From Nemertoderma westbladi (lineage: Eukaryota > Xenacoelomorpha > Nemertodermatida > Nemertodermatidae), in NCBI GenBank assembly GCA_032718475.1, contig JAUCBJ010008016.1, positions 29,829-93,828 on the forward strand: a stretch of 64,000 nucleotides of DNA, read 5' to 3'. The position numbers were made by a program, and so were the translations under genes. Below the pieces are notes generated by a model. The model saw nothing but the letters and a program-made list of their open reading frames with translations. It was not told the DNA's origin and did no database searches. Of this stretch, positions 42,901 through 54,870 are shown in pieces; position 1 is the stretch's first letter, and each line of letters starts with the position of its first letter.

Positions 42901-45900
42901 AAAATAAACTAAACTAAACCTAATGTTGAGGTATATAAAGTAGAAAATAAACTAATCTAAACCTAATGTTGAGGTATATAAAGTAGAAAATAAACTAAAC
43001 TAAACCTTCTGTTGAGGTATATAAAGTAGAACATAAACTAAACTAAACCTACTGTTGATGTATATAAAGTAGAAAATAAACTAAACTAAACCTAATGTTG
43101 AGGTATATAAAGTAGAAAATAAACTAAACTGAACCTACTGTTGAGGTATATAAAGTAGAAAATAAACTAAACTAAACCTAATGTTGAGGTATATAAAGTA
43201 GAAAATAAACTAAACTAAACCTAATGTTGAGGTATATAAAGTAGAAAATAAACTAATCTAAACCTAATGTTGAGGTATATAAAGTAGAAAATAAACTAAA
43301 CTAAACCTTCTGTTGAGGTATATAAAGTAGAACATAAACTAAACTAAACCTACTGTTGAGGTATATAAAGTAAAAATTAACTAAACTAAACCTAATGTTG
43401 AGGTATATAAAGTAGAACATAAACTAAACTAAACCTACTGTTGAGGTATATAAAGTAAAAATTAACTAAACTAAACCTAATGTTGCGGTATATAAAGTAG
43501 AAAATAAACTAAACTGAACCTACTGTTGAGGTATATAAAGTAGAAAATAAACTAAACTAAACCTAATGTTGAGGTATATAAAGTAGAAAATAAACTAAAC
43601 TGAACCTACTGTTGAGGTATATAAAGTAGAAAATAAACTAAACTAAACCTAATGTTGAGGTATATAAAGTAGAAAATAAACTAAACTAAACCTTCTGTTG
43701 AGGTATATAAAGTAGAAAATAAACTAAACTAAACCTACTGTTGAGGTATATAAAGTAGAAAATAAACTAAACTAAACCTAATGTTGAGGTATATAAAGTA
43801 GAACATAAACTAAACTAAACCTACTGTTGAGGTATATAAAGTAGAAAATAAACTAAACTAAACCTAATGTTGAGGTATATAAAGTAGAAAATAAACTAAA
43901 CTGAACCTACTGTTGAGGTATATAAAGTAGAAAATAAACTAAACTAAACCTAATGTTGAGGTATATAAAGTAGAAAATAAACTAAACTAAACCTACTGTT
44001 GAGGTATATAAAGTAGAAAATAAACTAAACTAAACCTTCTGTTGAGGTATATAAAGTAGAAAATAAACTAAACTAAACCTAATGTTGAGGTATATCAAGT
44101 AGAAAATAAACTAATCTAAACCTACTGTTGAGGTATATAAAGTAGAAAATAAACTAAACTAAACCTAATGTTGAGGTATATAAAGTAGAACATAAACTAA
44201 ACTAAACCTACTGTTGAGGTATATAAAGTAGAAAATAAACTAAACTAAACCTAATGTTGAGGTATATAAAGTAGAAAATAAACTAAACTAAACCTAATGT
44301 TGAGGTATATAAAGTAGAACATAAACTAAACTAAACCTACTGTTGTGGTATATAAGTAGAAAATAAACTAAACTAAACCTACTGTTGAGGTATATAAAGT
44401 AGAAAATAAACTAAACTAAACCTAATGTTGAGGTATATAAAGTAGAACATAAACTAAACTAAACCTACTGTTGAGGTATATAAGTAGAAAATAAACTAAA
44501 CTAAACCTTCTGTTGAGGTATATAAAGTAGAACATAAACTAAACTAAACCTACTGTTGAGGTATATAAAGTAGAAAATAAACTAAACTAAACCTACTGTT
44601 GAGGTATATAAAGTAGAAAATAAACTAAACTAAACCTAATGTTGAGGTATATAAAGTAGAACATAAACTAAACTAAACCTACTGTTGAGGTATATAAAGT
44701 AGAAAATAAACTAAACTAAACCTAATGTTGAGGTATATAAAGTAGAAAATAAACTAAACTGAACCTACTGTTGAGGTATATAAAGTAGAAAATAAACTAA
44801 ACTAAACCTAATGTTGAGGTATATAAAGTAGAAAATAAACTAAACTAAACCTACTGTTGAGGTATATAAAGTAGAAAATAAACTAAACTAAACCTTCTGT
44901 TGAGGTATATAAAGTAGAAAATAAACTAAACTAAACCTAATGTTGAGGTATATAAAGTAGAAAATAAACTAATCTAAACCTACTGTTGAGGTATATAAAG
45001 TAGAAAATAAACTAAACTAAACCTAATGTTGAGGTATATAAAGTAGAACATAAACTAAACTAAACCTACTGTTGAGGTATATAAAGTAGAAAATAAACTA
45101 AACTAAACCTAATGTTGAGGTATATAAAGTAGAAAATAAACTAAACTAAACCTAATGTTGAGGTATATAAAGTAGAACATAAACTAAACTAAACCTACTG
45201 TTGTGGTATATAAGTAGAAAATAAACTAAACTAAACCTACTGTTGAGGTATATAAAGTAGAAAATAAACTAAACTAAACCTAATGTTGAGGTATATAAAG
45301 TAGAACATAAACTAAACTAAACCTACTGTTGAGGTATATAAGTAGAAAATAAACTAAACTAAACCTTCTGTTGAGGTATATAAAGTAGAACATAAACTAA
45401 ACTAAACCTACTGTTGAGGTATATAAAGTAGAAAATAAACTAAACTAAACCTAATGTTGAGGTATATAAAGTAGAAAATAAACTAAACTAAACCTAATGT
45501 TGAGTTATATAAAGTAGAAAATAAACTAAACTAAACCTAATGTTGAGGTATATAAAGTAGAAAATAAACTAAACTAAACCTAATGTTGAGGTATATAAAG
45601 TAGAAAATAAACTAAACTAAACCTAATGTTGAGGTATATAAAGTAGAAAATAAACTAAACTAAACCTAATGTTGAGGTATATAAAGTAGAAAATAAACTA
45701 AACTAAACCTAATGTTGAGGTATATAAAGTAGAACATAAACTAAACTAAACCTACTGTTGAGGTATATAAAGTAGTAATGAAACTAAACTAAACCTACTG
45801 TTGAGGTATATAAAGTAGAAAATAAACTAAAGTAAACCTTCTGTTGAGGTATATAAAGTAGAAAATAAACTAAACTAAACCTACTGTTGAGGTATATAAA

Positions 45901-45925
45901 GTAGTAATGAAACTAAACCTAACGG
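39985..45925 (-). repeat. 43-bp minisatellite in the TM4-TM5 intron
   Basis: About 137 units of GAGGTATATAAAGTAGAAAA + TAAACTAAACTAAACCTA + CTGTT (A/C/T variants). The units closest to the TM5 acceptor (39,985-40,065) are strongly diverged, so the array grades into the acceptor region. Higher-order duplication is visible: a ~1.2-kb block (40.43-41.2 kb recurs at 41.63-42.4 kb), a ~0.3-kb block (42.70-43.05 kb recurs at 43.0-43.35 kb) and an ~860-bp block (about 43.8-44.5 recurs at 44.65-45.4 kb). The intron's other end, 45,926-46,114, is AT-rich unique sequence. Confidence 0.95.
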
Positions 45926-46120
45926 ACGTGATCTTATTACCGAGGTGCAGAAATTATGTATTATTATTAGAATTATAATTATTATTATTATTATCGAAGT
46001 AATTCGGTAATTTATTGAATTACGCGTCTTTATAAATAACAATAACATAGTCGGCATATCTATTTTAGTTAAACAAATATTAAAATAATACTTTATTATA
46101 TCCCAAAGATAAATACTTAC

Positions 46121-46362
46121 ATAACATCTCCCCCTGGCCGTTCGTACGAGTATCCATTGAGTTGGCTGGCACCAGCCGAAATACCAACTACCAATAACGG
46201 CGCACCCCAACCGATACCTAAATAAATCCATTTCCAGGAAACCTCCCGTTCAAATATAACGACTACGTTGAGATAATAGAGAATTCCTTCGTTCAACATC
46301 CAAGTGAACACGGAGAGGAAGAAATAATGTAGAAGGACTGCTACAGCAGTGCAACCAGAATC
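46121..46362 (-). CDS. Adhesion GPCR exon: TM3-ICL2-TM4
   Basis: 242 bp; acceptor CCTTACAG|GATTCTGG at 46,362/46,363 and donor GTAAGT at 46,115-46,120. Starts in phase 0, ends with two codon bases. It encodes DSGCTAVAVLLHYFFLSVF, then WMLNEGILYYL (the WMLxEG signature at the base of TM3) and GWGAPLLVVGIS (TM4 GWGxPxxxVxIS), both hallmarks of adhesion GPCRs. The Cys in DSGC is the TM3 cysteine. The first 28 nt of this exon are what the neighbouring 45-bp minisatellite has amplified. The G-protein-contacting ICL2 is short (FEREVSWKW). Confidence 0.93.
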
Positions 46363-49300
46363 CTGTAAGGAATAAAGTAGAACTGCTACAGCAGTACAAC
46401 CAGAATCCTGTAAGGAATAAAGTAGAACTGTTACAGAAGGGCAACCAGAATCCTGTAAGGAATAAAGTAGAACTGTTACAGCAGTGCAACCAGAATCCTG
46501 TAAGGAATAAAGTAGAACTGTTACAGAAGGGCAACCAGAATCCTGTAAGGAATAAAGTAGAACTGTTACAGCATTACAACCAGAATCCTGTAAGGAATAA
46601 AGTAGAACTGTTACAGAAGTACAACCAGAATCCTGTAAGGAATAAAGTAGAACTGTTACAGAAGGGCAACCAGAATCCTGTAAGGAATAAAGTAGAACTG
46701 TTACAGAAGGGCAACCAGAATCCTGTAAGGAATAAACTAGAACTGTTACAGAAGGGCAACCAGAATCCTGTAAGGAATAAAGTAGAACTGTTACAGCAGT
46801 GCAACCAGAATCCTGTAAGGAATAAAGTAGAACTGTTACAGAAGGGCAACCAGAATCCTGTAAAAAATAAAGTAGAACTGTTACAGAAGGGCAACCAGAA
46901 TCCTGTAAGGAATAAAGTAGAACTGTTACAGCAGTGCAACCAGAATCCTGTAAGGAATAAAGTAGAACTGTTACAGAAGGGCAACCAGAATCCTGTAAGG
47001 AATAAAGTAGAACTGTTACAGCATTACAACCAGAATCCTGTAAGGAATAAAGTAGAACTGTTACAGAAGTACAACCAGAATCCTGTAAGGAATAAAGTAG
47101 AACTGTTACAGAAGGGCAACCAGAATCCTGTAAGGAATAAAGTAGAACTGTTACAGAAGGGCAACCAGAATCCTGTAAGGAATAAAGTAGAACTGTTACA
47201 GAAGGGCAACCAGAATCCTGTAAGGAATAAAGTAGAACTGTTACAGCAGTACAACCAGAATCCTGTAAGGAATAAAGTAGAACTGTTACAGCAGTACAAC
47301 CAGAATCCTGTAAGGAATAAAGTAGAACTGTTACAGCAGTGCAACCAGAATCCTGTAAGGAATAAAGTAGAACTGTTACAGAAGGGCAACCAGAATCCTG
47401 TAAAAAATAAAGTAGAACTGTTACAGAAGGGCAACCAGAATCCTGTAAGGAATAAAGTAGAACTGTTACAGCAGTGCAACCAGAATCCTGTAAGGAATAA
47501 AGTAGAACTGTTACAGAAGGGCAACCAGAATCCTGTAAGGAATAAAGTAGAACTGTTACAGCATTACAACCAGAATCCTGTAAGGAATAAAGTAGAACTG
47601 TTACAGAAGTACAACCAGAATCCTGTAAGGAATAAAGTAGAACTGTTACAGAAGGGCAACCAGAATCCTGTAAGGAATAAAGTAGAACTGTTACAGAAGG
47701 GCAACCAGAATCCTGTAAGGAATAAAGTAGAACTGTTACAGAAGGGCAACCAGAATCCTGTAAGGAATAAAGTAGAACTGTTACAGCAGTACAACCAGAA
47801 TCCTGTAAGGAATAAAGTAGAACTGTTACAGCAGTACAACCAGAATCCTGTAAGGAATAAAGTAGAACTGTTACAGCAGTACAACCAGAATCCTGTAAGG
47901 AATAAAGTAGAACTGTTACAGAAGGGCAACCAGAATCCTGTAAGGAATAAAGTAGAACTGTTACAGCAGTACAACCAGAATCCTGTAAGGAATAAAGTAG
48001 AACTGTTACAGCAGTACAACCAGAATCCTGTAAGGAATAAAGTAGAACTGTTACAGAAGGGCAACCAGAATCCTGTAAGGAATAAAGTAGAACTGTTACA
48101 GCAGTACAACCAGAATCCTGTAAGGAATAAAGTAGAACTGTTACAGCAGTACAACCAGAATCCTGTAAGGAATAAAGTAGAACTGTTACAGAAGGGCAAC
48201 CAGAATCCTGTATGGAATAAAGTAGAACTGTTACAGCAGTGCAACCAGAATCCTGTAAGGAATAAAGTAGAACTGTTACAGAAGTACAACCAGAATCCTG
48301 TAAGGAATAAAGTAGAACTGTTACAGAAGGGCAACCAGAATCCTGTAAGGAATAAAGTAGAACTGTTACAGCAGTGCAACCAGAATCCTGTAAGGAATAA
48401 AGTATAACTGTTACATAAGGGCAACCAGAATCCTGTAAGGAATAAAGTAGAACTGTTACAGAAGGGCAACCAGAATCCTGTAAGGAATAAAGTAGAACTG
48501 TTACAGCAGTGCAACCAGAATCCTGTAAGGAATAAAGTAGAACTGTTACAGAAGGGCAACCAGAATCCTGTAAGGAATAAAGTATAACTGTTACATAAGG
48601 GCAACCAGAATCCTGTAAGGAATAAAGTAGAACTGTTACAGAAGTACAACCAGAATCCTGTAAGGAATAAAGTAGAACTGTTACAGAAGGGCAACCAGAA
48701 TCCTGTAAGGAATAAAGTAGAACTGTTACAGAAGGGCAACCAGAATCCTGTAAGGAATAAAGTAGAACTGTTACAGCAGTGCAACCAGAATCCTGTAAGG
48801 AATAAAGTAGAACTGTTACAGAAGTACAACCAGAATCCTGTAAGGAATAAAGTAGAACTGTTACAGAAGGGCAACCAGAATCCTGTAAGGAATAAAGTAG
48901 AACTGTTACAGAAGGGCAACCAGAATCCTGTAAGGAATAAAGTAGAACTGTTACAGAAGGGCAACCAGAATCCTGTAAGGAATAAAGTAGAACTGTCACA
49001 GAAGGGCAACCAGAATCCTGTAAGGAATAAAATAGAATTGTTACAGAAGGGCAACCAGAATCCTGTAAGGAATAAAGTAGAACTGTTACAGAAGGGCAAC
49101 CAGAATCCTGTAAGGAATAAAGTAGAACTGTTACAGAAGGGCAACCAGAATCCTGTAAAAAATAAAGTAGAACTGTTACAGAAGGGCAACCAGAATCCTG
49201 TAAGGAATAAAGTAGATCTGTTACAGAAGGGCAACCAGAATCCTGTAAGGAATAAAGTAGAACTGTTACAGAAGGGCAACCAGAATCCTGTAAGGAATAA

Positions 49301-52300
49301 AATAGAATTGTTACAGAAGGGCAACCAGAATCCTGTAAGGAATAAAGTAGAACTGTTACAGCAGTACAACCAGAATCCTGTAAGGAATAAAGTAGAACTG
49401 TTACAGAAGGGCAACCAGAATCCTGTAAGGAATAAAGTAGAACTGTTACAGAAGGGCAACCAGAATCCTGTAAGGAATAAAGTAGAACTGTTACAGAAGG
49501 GCAACCAGAATCCTGTAAGGAATAAAGTAGAACTGTTACAGAAGGGCAACCAGAATCCTGTAAAGAATAAAGTAGAACTGTTACAGAAGGGCAACCAGAA
49601 TCCTGTAAGGAATAAAGTATAACTGTTACAGCAGTACAACCAGAATCCTGTAAGGAATAAAGTAGAACCGTTACAGCAGTACAACCAGAATCCTGTAAGG
49701 AATAAAGTAGAACTGTTACAGCAGTGCAACCAGAATCCTGTAAAGAATAAAGTAGAACTGTTACAGAAGGGCAACCAGAATCCTGCAAGGAATAAAGTAG
49801 AACTGTTACAGCAGTACAACCAGAATCCTGTAAGGAATAAAGTAGAACTGTTACAGAAGTACAACCAGAATCCTGTAAGGAATAAAGTAGAACCGTTACA
49901 GCAGTACAACCAGAATCCTGTAAGGAATAAAGTAGAACTGTTACAGCAGTGCAACCAGAATCCTGTAAAGAATAAAGTAGAACTGTTACAGAAGGGCAAC
50001 CAGAATCCTGTAAGGAATAAAGTAGAACTGTTACAGCAGTGCAACCAGAATCCTTTAAGGTATAAAGTAGAACTGCTACAGAAGGGCAACCAGAATCCTG
50101 CAAGGAATAAAGTAGAACTGTTACAGCAGTACAACCAGAATCCTGTAAGGAATAAAGTAGAACTGTTACAGAAGGGCAACCAGAATCCTGCAAGGAATAA
50201 AGTAGAACTGTTACAGAAGGGCAACCAGAATCCTGTAAGGAATAAAGTAGAACTGTTACAGAAGGGCAACCAGAATCCTGTAAAAAATAAAGTAGAACTG
50301 TTACAGAAGGGCAACCAGAATCCTGTAAGGAATAAAGTAGATCTGTTACAGCAGTGCAACCAGAATCCTGTAAGGAATAAAGTAGAACTGTTACAGAAGG
50401 GCAACCAGAATCCTGTAAAAAATAAAGTAGAACTGTTACAGAAGGGCAACCAGAATCCTGTAAGGAATAAAGTAGAACTGTTACAGCAGTGCAACCAGAA
50501 TCCTTTAAGGTATAAAGTAGAACTGCTACAGAAGGGCAACCAGAATCCTGCAAGGAATAAAGTAGAACTGTTACAGCAGTACAACCAGAATCCTGTAAGG
50601 AATAAAGTAGAACTGTTACAGAAGGGCAACCAGAATCCTGCAAGGAATAAAGTAGAACTGTTACAGAAGGGCAACCAGAATCCTGTAAGGAATAAAGTAG
50701 AACTGTTACAGAAGGGCAACCAGAATCCTGTAAAAAATAAAGTAGAACTGTTACAGAAGGGCAACCAGAATCCTGTAAGGAATAAAGTAGATCTGTTACA
50801 GCAGTGCAACCAGAATCCTGCAAGGAATAAAGTAGAACTGTTACAGAAGGGCAACCAGAATCCTGTAAGGAATAAAGTAGAACTGTTACAGAAGGGCAAC
50901 CAGAATCCTGTAAGGAATAAAATAGAATTGTTACAGAAGGGCAACCAGAATCCTGTAAGGAATAAAGTAGAACTGTTACAGCAGTACAACCAGAATCCTG
51001 TAAGGAATAAAGTAGAACTGTTACAGAAGGGCAACCAGAATCCTGTAAGGAATAAAGTAGAACTGTTACAGAAGGGCAACCAGAATCCTGTAAGGAATAA
51101 AGTAGAACTGTTACAGAAGGGCAACCAGAATCCTGTAAGGAATAAAGTAGAACTGTTACAGAAGGGCAACCAGAATCCTGTAAAGAATAAAGTAGAACTG
51201 TTACAGAAGGGCAACCAGAATCCTGTAAGGAATAAAGTAGAACTGTTACAGCAGTGCAACCAGAATCCTGTAAAGAATAAAGTAGAACTGTTACAGAAGG
51301 GCAACCAGAATCCTGTAAGGAATAAAGTAGAACTGTTACAGCAGTGCAACCAGAATCCTTTAAGGTATAAAGTAGAACTGCTACAGAAGGGCAACCAGAA
51401 TCCTGCAAGGAATAAAGTAGAACTGTTACAGCAGTACAACCAGAATCCTGTAAGGAATAAAGTAGAACTGTTACAGAAGGGCAACCAGAATCCTGCAAGG
51501 AATAAAGTAGAACTGTTACAGAAGGGCAACCAGAATCCTGCAAGGAATAAAGTAGAACTGTTACAGAAGGGCAACCAGAATCCTGTAAGGAATAAAGTAT
51601 AACTGTTACAGAAGGGCAACCAGAATCCTGTAAGGAATAACGTAGAACTGTTACAGAAGGGCAACCAGAATCCTGTAAGGAATAAAGTAGAACTGTTACA
51701 GAAGGGCAACCAGAATCCTGCAAGGAATAAAGTAGAACTGTTACAGAAGGGCAACCAGAATCCTGCAAGGAATAAAGTAGAACTGTTACAGAAGGGCAAC
51801 CAGAATCCTGTAAGGAATAAAGTAGAACTGTTACAGAAGGGCAACCAGAATCCTGCAAGGAATAAAGTAGAACTGTTACAGAAGGGCAACCAGAATCCTG
51901 CAAGGAATAAAGTAGAACTGTTACAGAAGGGCAACCAGAATCCTGTAAGGAATAAAGTAGAACTGTTACAGAAGGGCAACCAGAATCCTGTAAGGAATAA
52001 AGTAGAACTGTTACAGAAGGGCAACCAGAATCCTGTAAGGAATAAAGAAGAACTGTTACAGAAGGGCAACCAGAATCCTGTAAGGAATAAAGTAGAACTG
52101 TTACAGAAGGGCAACCAGAATCCTGTAAAGAATAAAGTAGAACTGTTACAGAAGGGCAACCAGAATCCTGTAAGGAATAAAGTAGAACTGTTAGAGAAGG
52201 GCAACCAGAATCCTGTAAGGAATAAAGTAGAACTGTTACAGAAGGGCAACCAGAATCCTGTAAGGAATAAAGTAGAACTGTTACAGAAGGGCAACCAGAA

Positions 52301-54740
52301 TCCTGTAAGGAATAAAGTAGAACTGTTACAGAATGGCAACCAGAAACCTGTAAGGAATAAAGTAGAACTGCTACAGCAGTACAACCAGAATCCTGTAAGG
52401 AATAAAGTAGAACTGTTACAGCAGTACAACCAGAATCCTGTAAGGAATAAAGTAGAACTGTTACAGAAGTGCAACCAGAATCCTGTAAAGAATAAAGTAG
52501 AACTGTTACAGAAGGGCAACCAGAATCCTGTAAGGAATAAAGTAGAACTGTTACAGAAGGGCAACCAGAATCCTGTAAGGAATAAAGTAGAACTGTTACA
52601 GAAGGGCAACCAGAATCCTGTAAAGAATAAAGTAGAACTGTTACAGAAGGGCAACCAGAATCCTGTAAGGAATAAAGTAGAACTGTTACAGAAGGGCAAC
52701 CAGAATCCTGTAAGGAATAAAATAGAATTGTTACAGAAGGGCAACCAGAATCCTGCAAGGAATAAACTAGAACTGTTACAGCAGTGCAACCAGAATCCTG
52801 TAAAGAATAAAGTAGAACTGTTACAGAAGGGCAACCAGAATCCTGTAAGGAATAAAGTAGAACTGTTACAGCAGTACAACCAGAATCCTGTAAGGAATAA
52901 AGTAGAACTGTTACAGAAGGGCAACCAGAATCCTGTAAGGAATAAAGTAGAACTGTTACAGAAGGGCAACCAGAATCCTGTAAGGAATAAAATAGAATTG
53001 TTACAGAAGGGCAACCAGAATCCTGCAAGGAATAAACTAGAACTGTTACAGCAGTGCAACCAGAATCCTGTAAAGAATAAAGTAGAACTGTTACAGAAGG
53101 GCAACCAGAATCCTGTAAGGAATAAAGTAGAACTGTTACAGAAGGGCAACCAGAATCCTGTAAGGAATAAAGTAGAACTGTTACAGCAGTACAACCAGAA
53201 TCCTGTAAGGAATAAAGTAGAACTGTTACAGAAGGGCAACCAGAATCCTGTAAGGAATAAAGTAGAACTGTTACAGAAGGGCAACCAGAATCCTGTAAGG
53301 AATAAAATAGAATTGTTACAGAAGGGCAACCAGAATCCTGTAAGGAATAAAGTAGAATTGTTACAGAAGTGCAACCAGAATACTGTAAAGAATAAAGTAG
53401 AACTGTTACAGAAGGGCAACCAGAATCCTGTAAGGAATAAAGTAGAACTGTTACAGAAGGGCAACCAGAATCCTGTAAGGAATAAAATAGAATTGTTACA
53501 GAAGGGCAACCAGAATCCTGTAAGGAATAAAGTAGAATTGTTACAGAAGTGCAACCAGAATCCTGTAAGGAATAAAGTAGAACTGTTACAGAAGGGAAAC
53601 CAGAATCCTGTAAGGAATAAAGTAGAACTGTTACAGCAGTGCAACCAGAATCCTGTGTAAGGAATAAAGTAGAACTGTTACAGAAGTACAACCAGAATCC
53701 TGTAAGGAATAAAGTAGAACTGTTACAGCAGTGCAACCAGAATCCTGTGTAAGGAATAAAGTAGAACTGTTACAGAAGTACAACCAGAATCCTGTAAGGA
53801 ATAAAGTAGAACTGTTACAGAAGTGCAACCAGAATCCTGTAAGGAATAAAGTAGAACTGTTACAGAAGGGCAACCAGAATCCTGTAAGGAATAAAGTAGA
53901 ACTGCTACAGCAGTACAACCAGAATCCTGTAAGGAATAAAGTAGAACTGTTACAGCAGTACAACCAGAATCCTGTGTAAGGAATAAAGTAGAACTGTTAC
54001 AGAAGGGCAACCAGAATCCTGTAAGGAATAAAGTAGAACTGTTACAGAAGTGCAACCAGAATCCTGTAAGGAATAAAGTAGAACTGTTACAGAAGGGCAA
54101 CCAGAATCCTGTAAGGAATAAAGTAGAACTGCTACAGCAGTACAACAAGAATCCTGTAAGGAATAAAGTAGAACTGTTACAGCCGAGCAACCAGAATCCT
54201 TGAAGGTATAAAGTAGAACTGTTACAGAAGTGCAACCAGAATCCTGTAAGGAATAAAGTAGAACTGTTACAGCAGTACAACCAGAATCCTGTAAGGAATA
54301 AAGTAGAACTGCTACAGCAGTACAACCAGAATCCTGTAAGGAATAAAGTAGAACTGTTACAGCAGTACAACCAGAATCCTGTAAGGAATAAAGTAGAACT
54401 GCTACAGCAGTACAACCAGAATCCTGTAAGGAATAAAGTAGAACTGTTACAGCAGTACAACCAGAATCCTGTGTAAGGAATAAAGTAGAACTGTTACAGA
54501 AGGGCAACCAGAATCCTGTAAGGAATAAAGTAGAACTGCTACAGCAGTACAACCAGAATCCTGTAAGGAATAAAGTAGAACTGCTACAGAAGGGCAACCA
54601 GAATCCTGTAAGGAATAAAGTAGAACTGTTACAGAAGGGCAACCAGAATCCTGTAAGGAATAAAGTAGAACTGTTAAAGAAGTACAACCAGAATCCTGTA
54701 AGGAATAAAGTAGAACTGTTACAGCAGTACAACCAGAATG
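46363..54740 (-). repeat. 45-bp minisatellite carrying copies of the TM3-exon acceptor site
   Basis: About 186 units. Each minus-strand unit is 17 nt of intron end (TACTTTATTCCTTACAG) plus about 28 nt copied from the start of the TM3 exon (GATTCTGGTTGC...). Units differ mainly at the exon-derived codons (GCACTGCTGT, GCCCTTCTGT, TACTGCTGT). Higher-order copies are visible: the CCTTTAAGGTATAAAG variant recurs near 50,053, 50,503 and 51,358 (10 and 19 units apart). Four units above 53,650 have a 2-bp insertion (CTGTGTAAGG). Only about 24 bp separate the array from the donor of the preceding exon, so the 8.4-kb intron is essentially all array. Confidence 0.97.
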
Positions 54741-54764
54741 TTATATAGAGACATGTCTACTAAC

Positions 54765-54870
54765 ATTTAGAAACCCGTGACCTTCCACTCCAATTAGGAA
54801 CAGCAGAATCGCAACAAACAACGCAAAGCAAAGATTGATGAGAACAAAGCTACGTTCAAACGATAGTAAT
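54765..54870 (-). CDS. Adhesion GPCR exon: TM2
   Basis: 106 bp; acceptor TGTTTATTTTAG above 54,870 and donor GTTAGT at 54,759-54,764. One base completes a codon from an upstream exon outside the window; 35 codons follow, ending in phase 0. It reads FERSFVLINLCFALFVAILL and FLIGVEGHGFLN, matching the end of ICL1 and TM2 of adhesion receptors (xNLCxxLxxAxLLFLxGI). The GAIN/GPS region and TM1 must lie beyond the right edge. Its first 30 nt are amplified in the adjacent 51-bp minisatellite. Confidence 0.9.

Larger units (their letters stand above)
29058..54870 (-). other. Adhesion-type GPCR gene, 3' part (8 exons)
   Basis: Joining the eight exons gives 588 codons plus stop with every junction in matching phase: 54,765-54,870; 46,121-46,362; 39,822-39,974; 37,941-38,067; 36,144-36,260; 32,515-32,782; 29,924-30,067; 29,058-29,668. 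It covers TM2-TM7 and a ~340-residue disordered tail. Family B2 signatures (WMLxEG, GWGxP, ECL2 CW, FIFxFHC) place it with adhesion receptors such as latrophilins; a specific subfamily cannot be set without the ectodomain. The receptor would sit in the plasma membrane and signal through G proteins. Exon sum is about 1.8 kb in a 25.8-kb span, most of which is minisatellite. Confidence 0.88.

Noticed and set aside
49038-53660. Plus-strand frames of 194-310 codons reading LLQKGNQNPVRNKVE repeats
   Set aside because: Antisense of the intronic 45-bp array; there are no start context, flanking exon or composition cues.
46117-53736. A 2,539-codon open frame (minus strand) through the 45-bp array, plus a 2,026-codon frame at 47,564-53,644
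   Set aside because: The unit is 45 bp and happens to lack stops in several frames, so any array of it is open in those frames on both strands. Only the last 80 codons are real exon (46,121-46,362); the rest is intron repeat.
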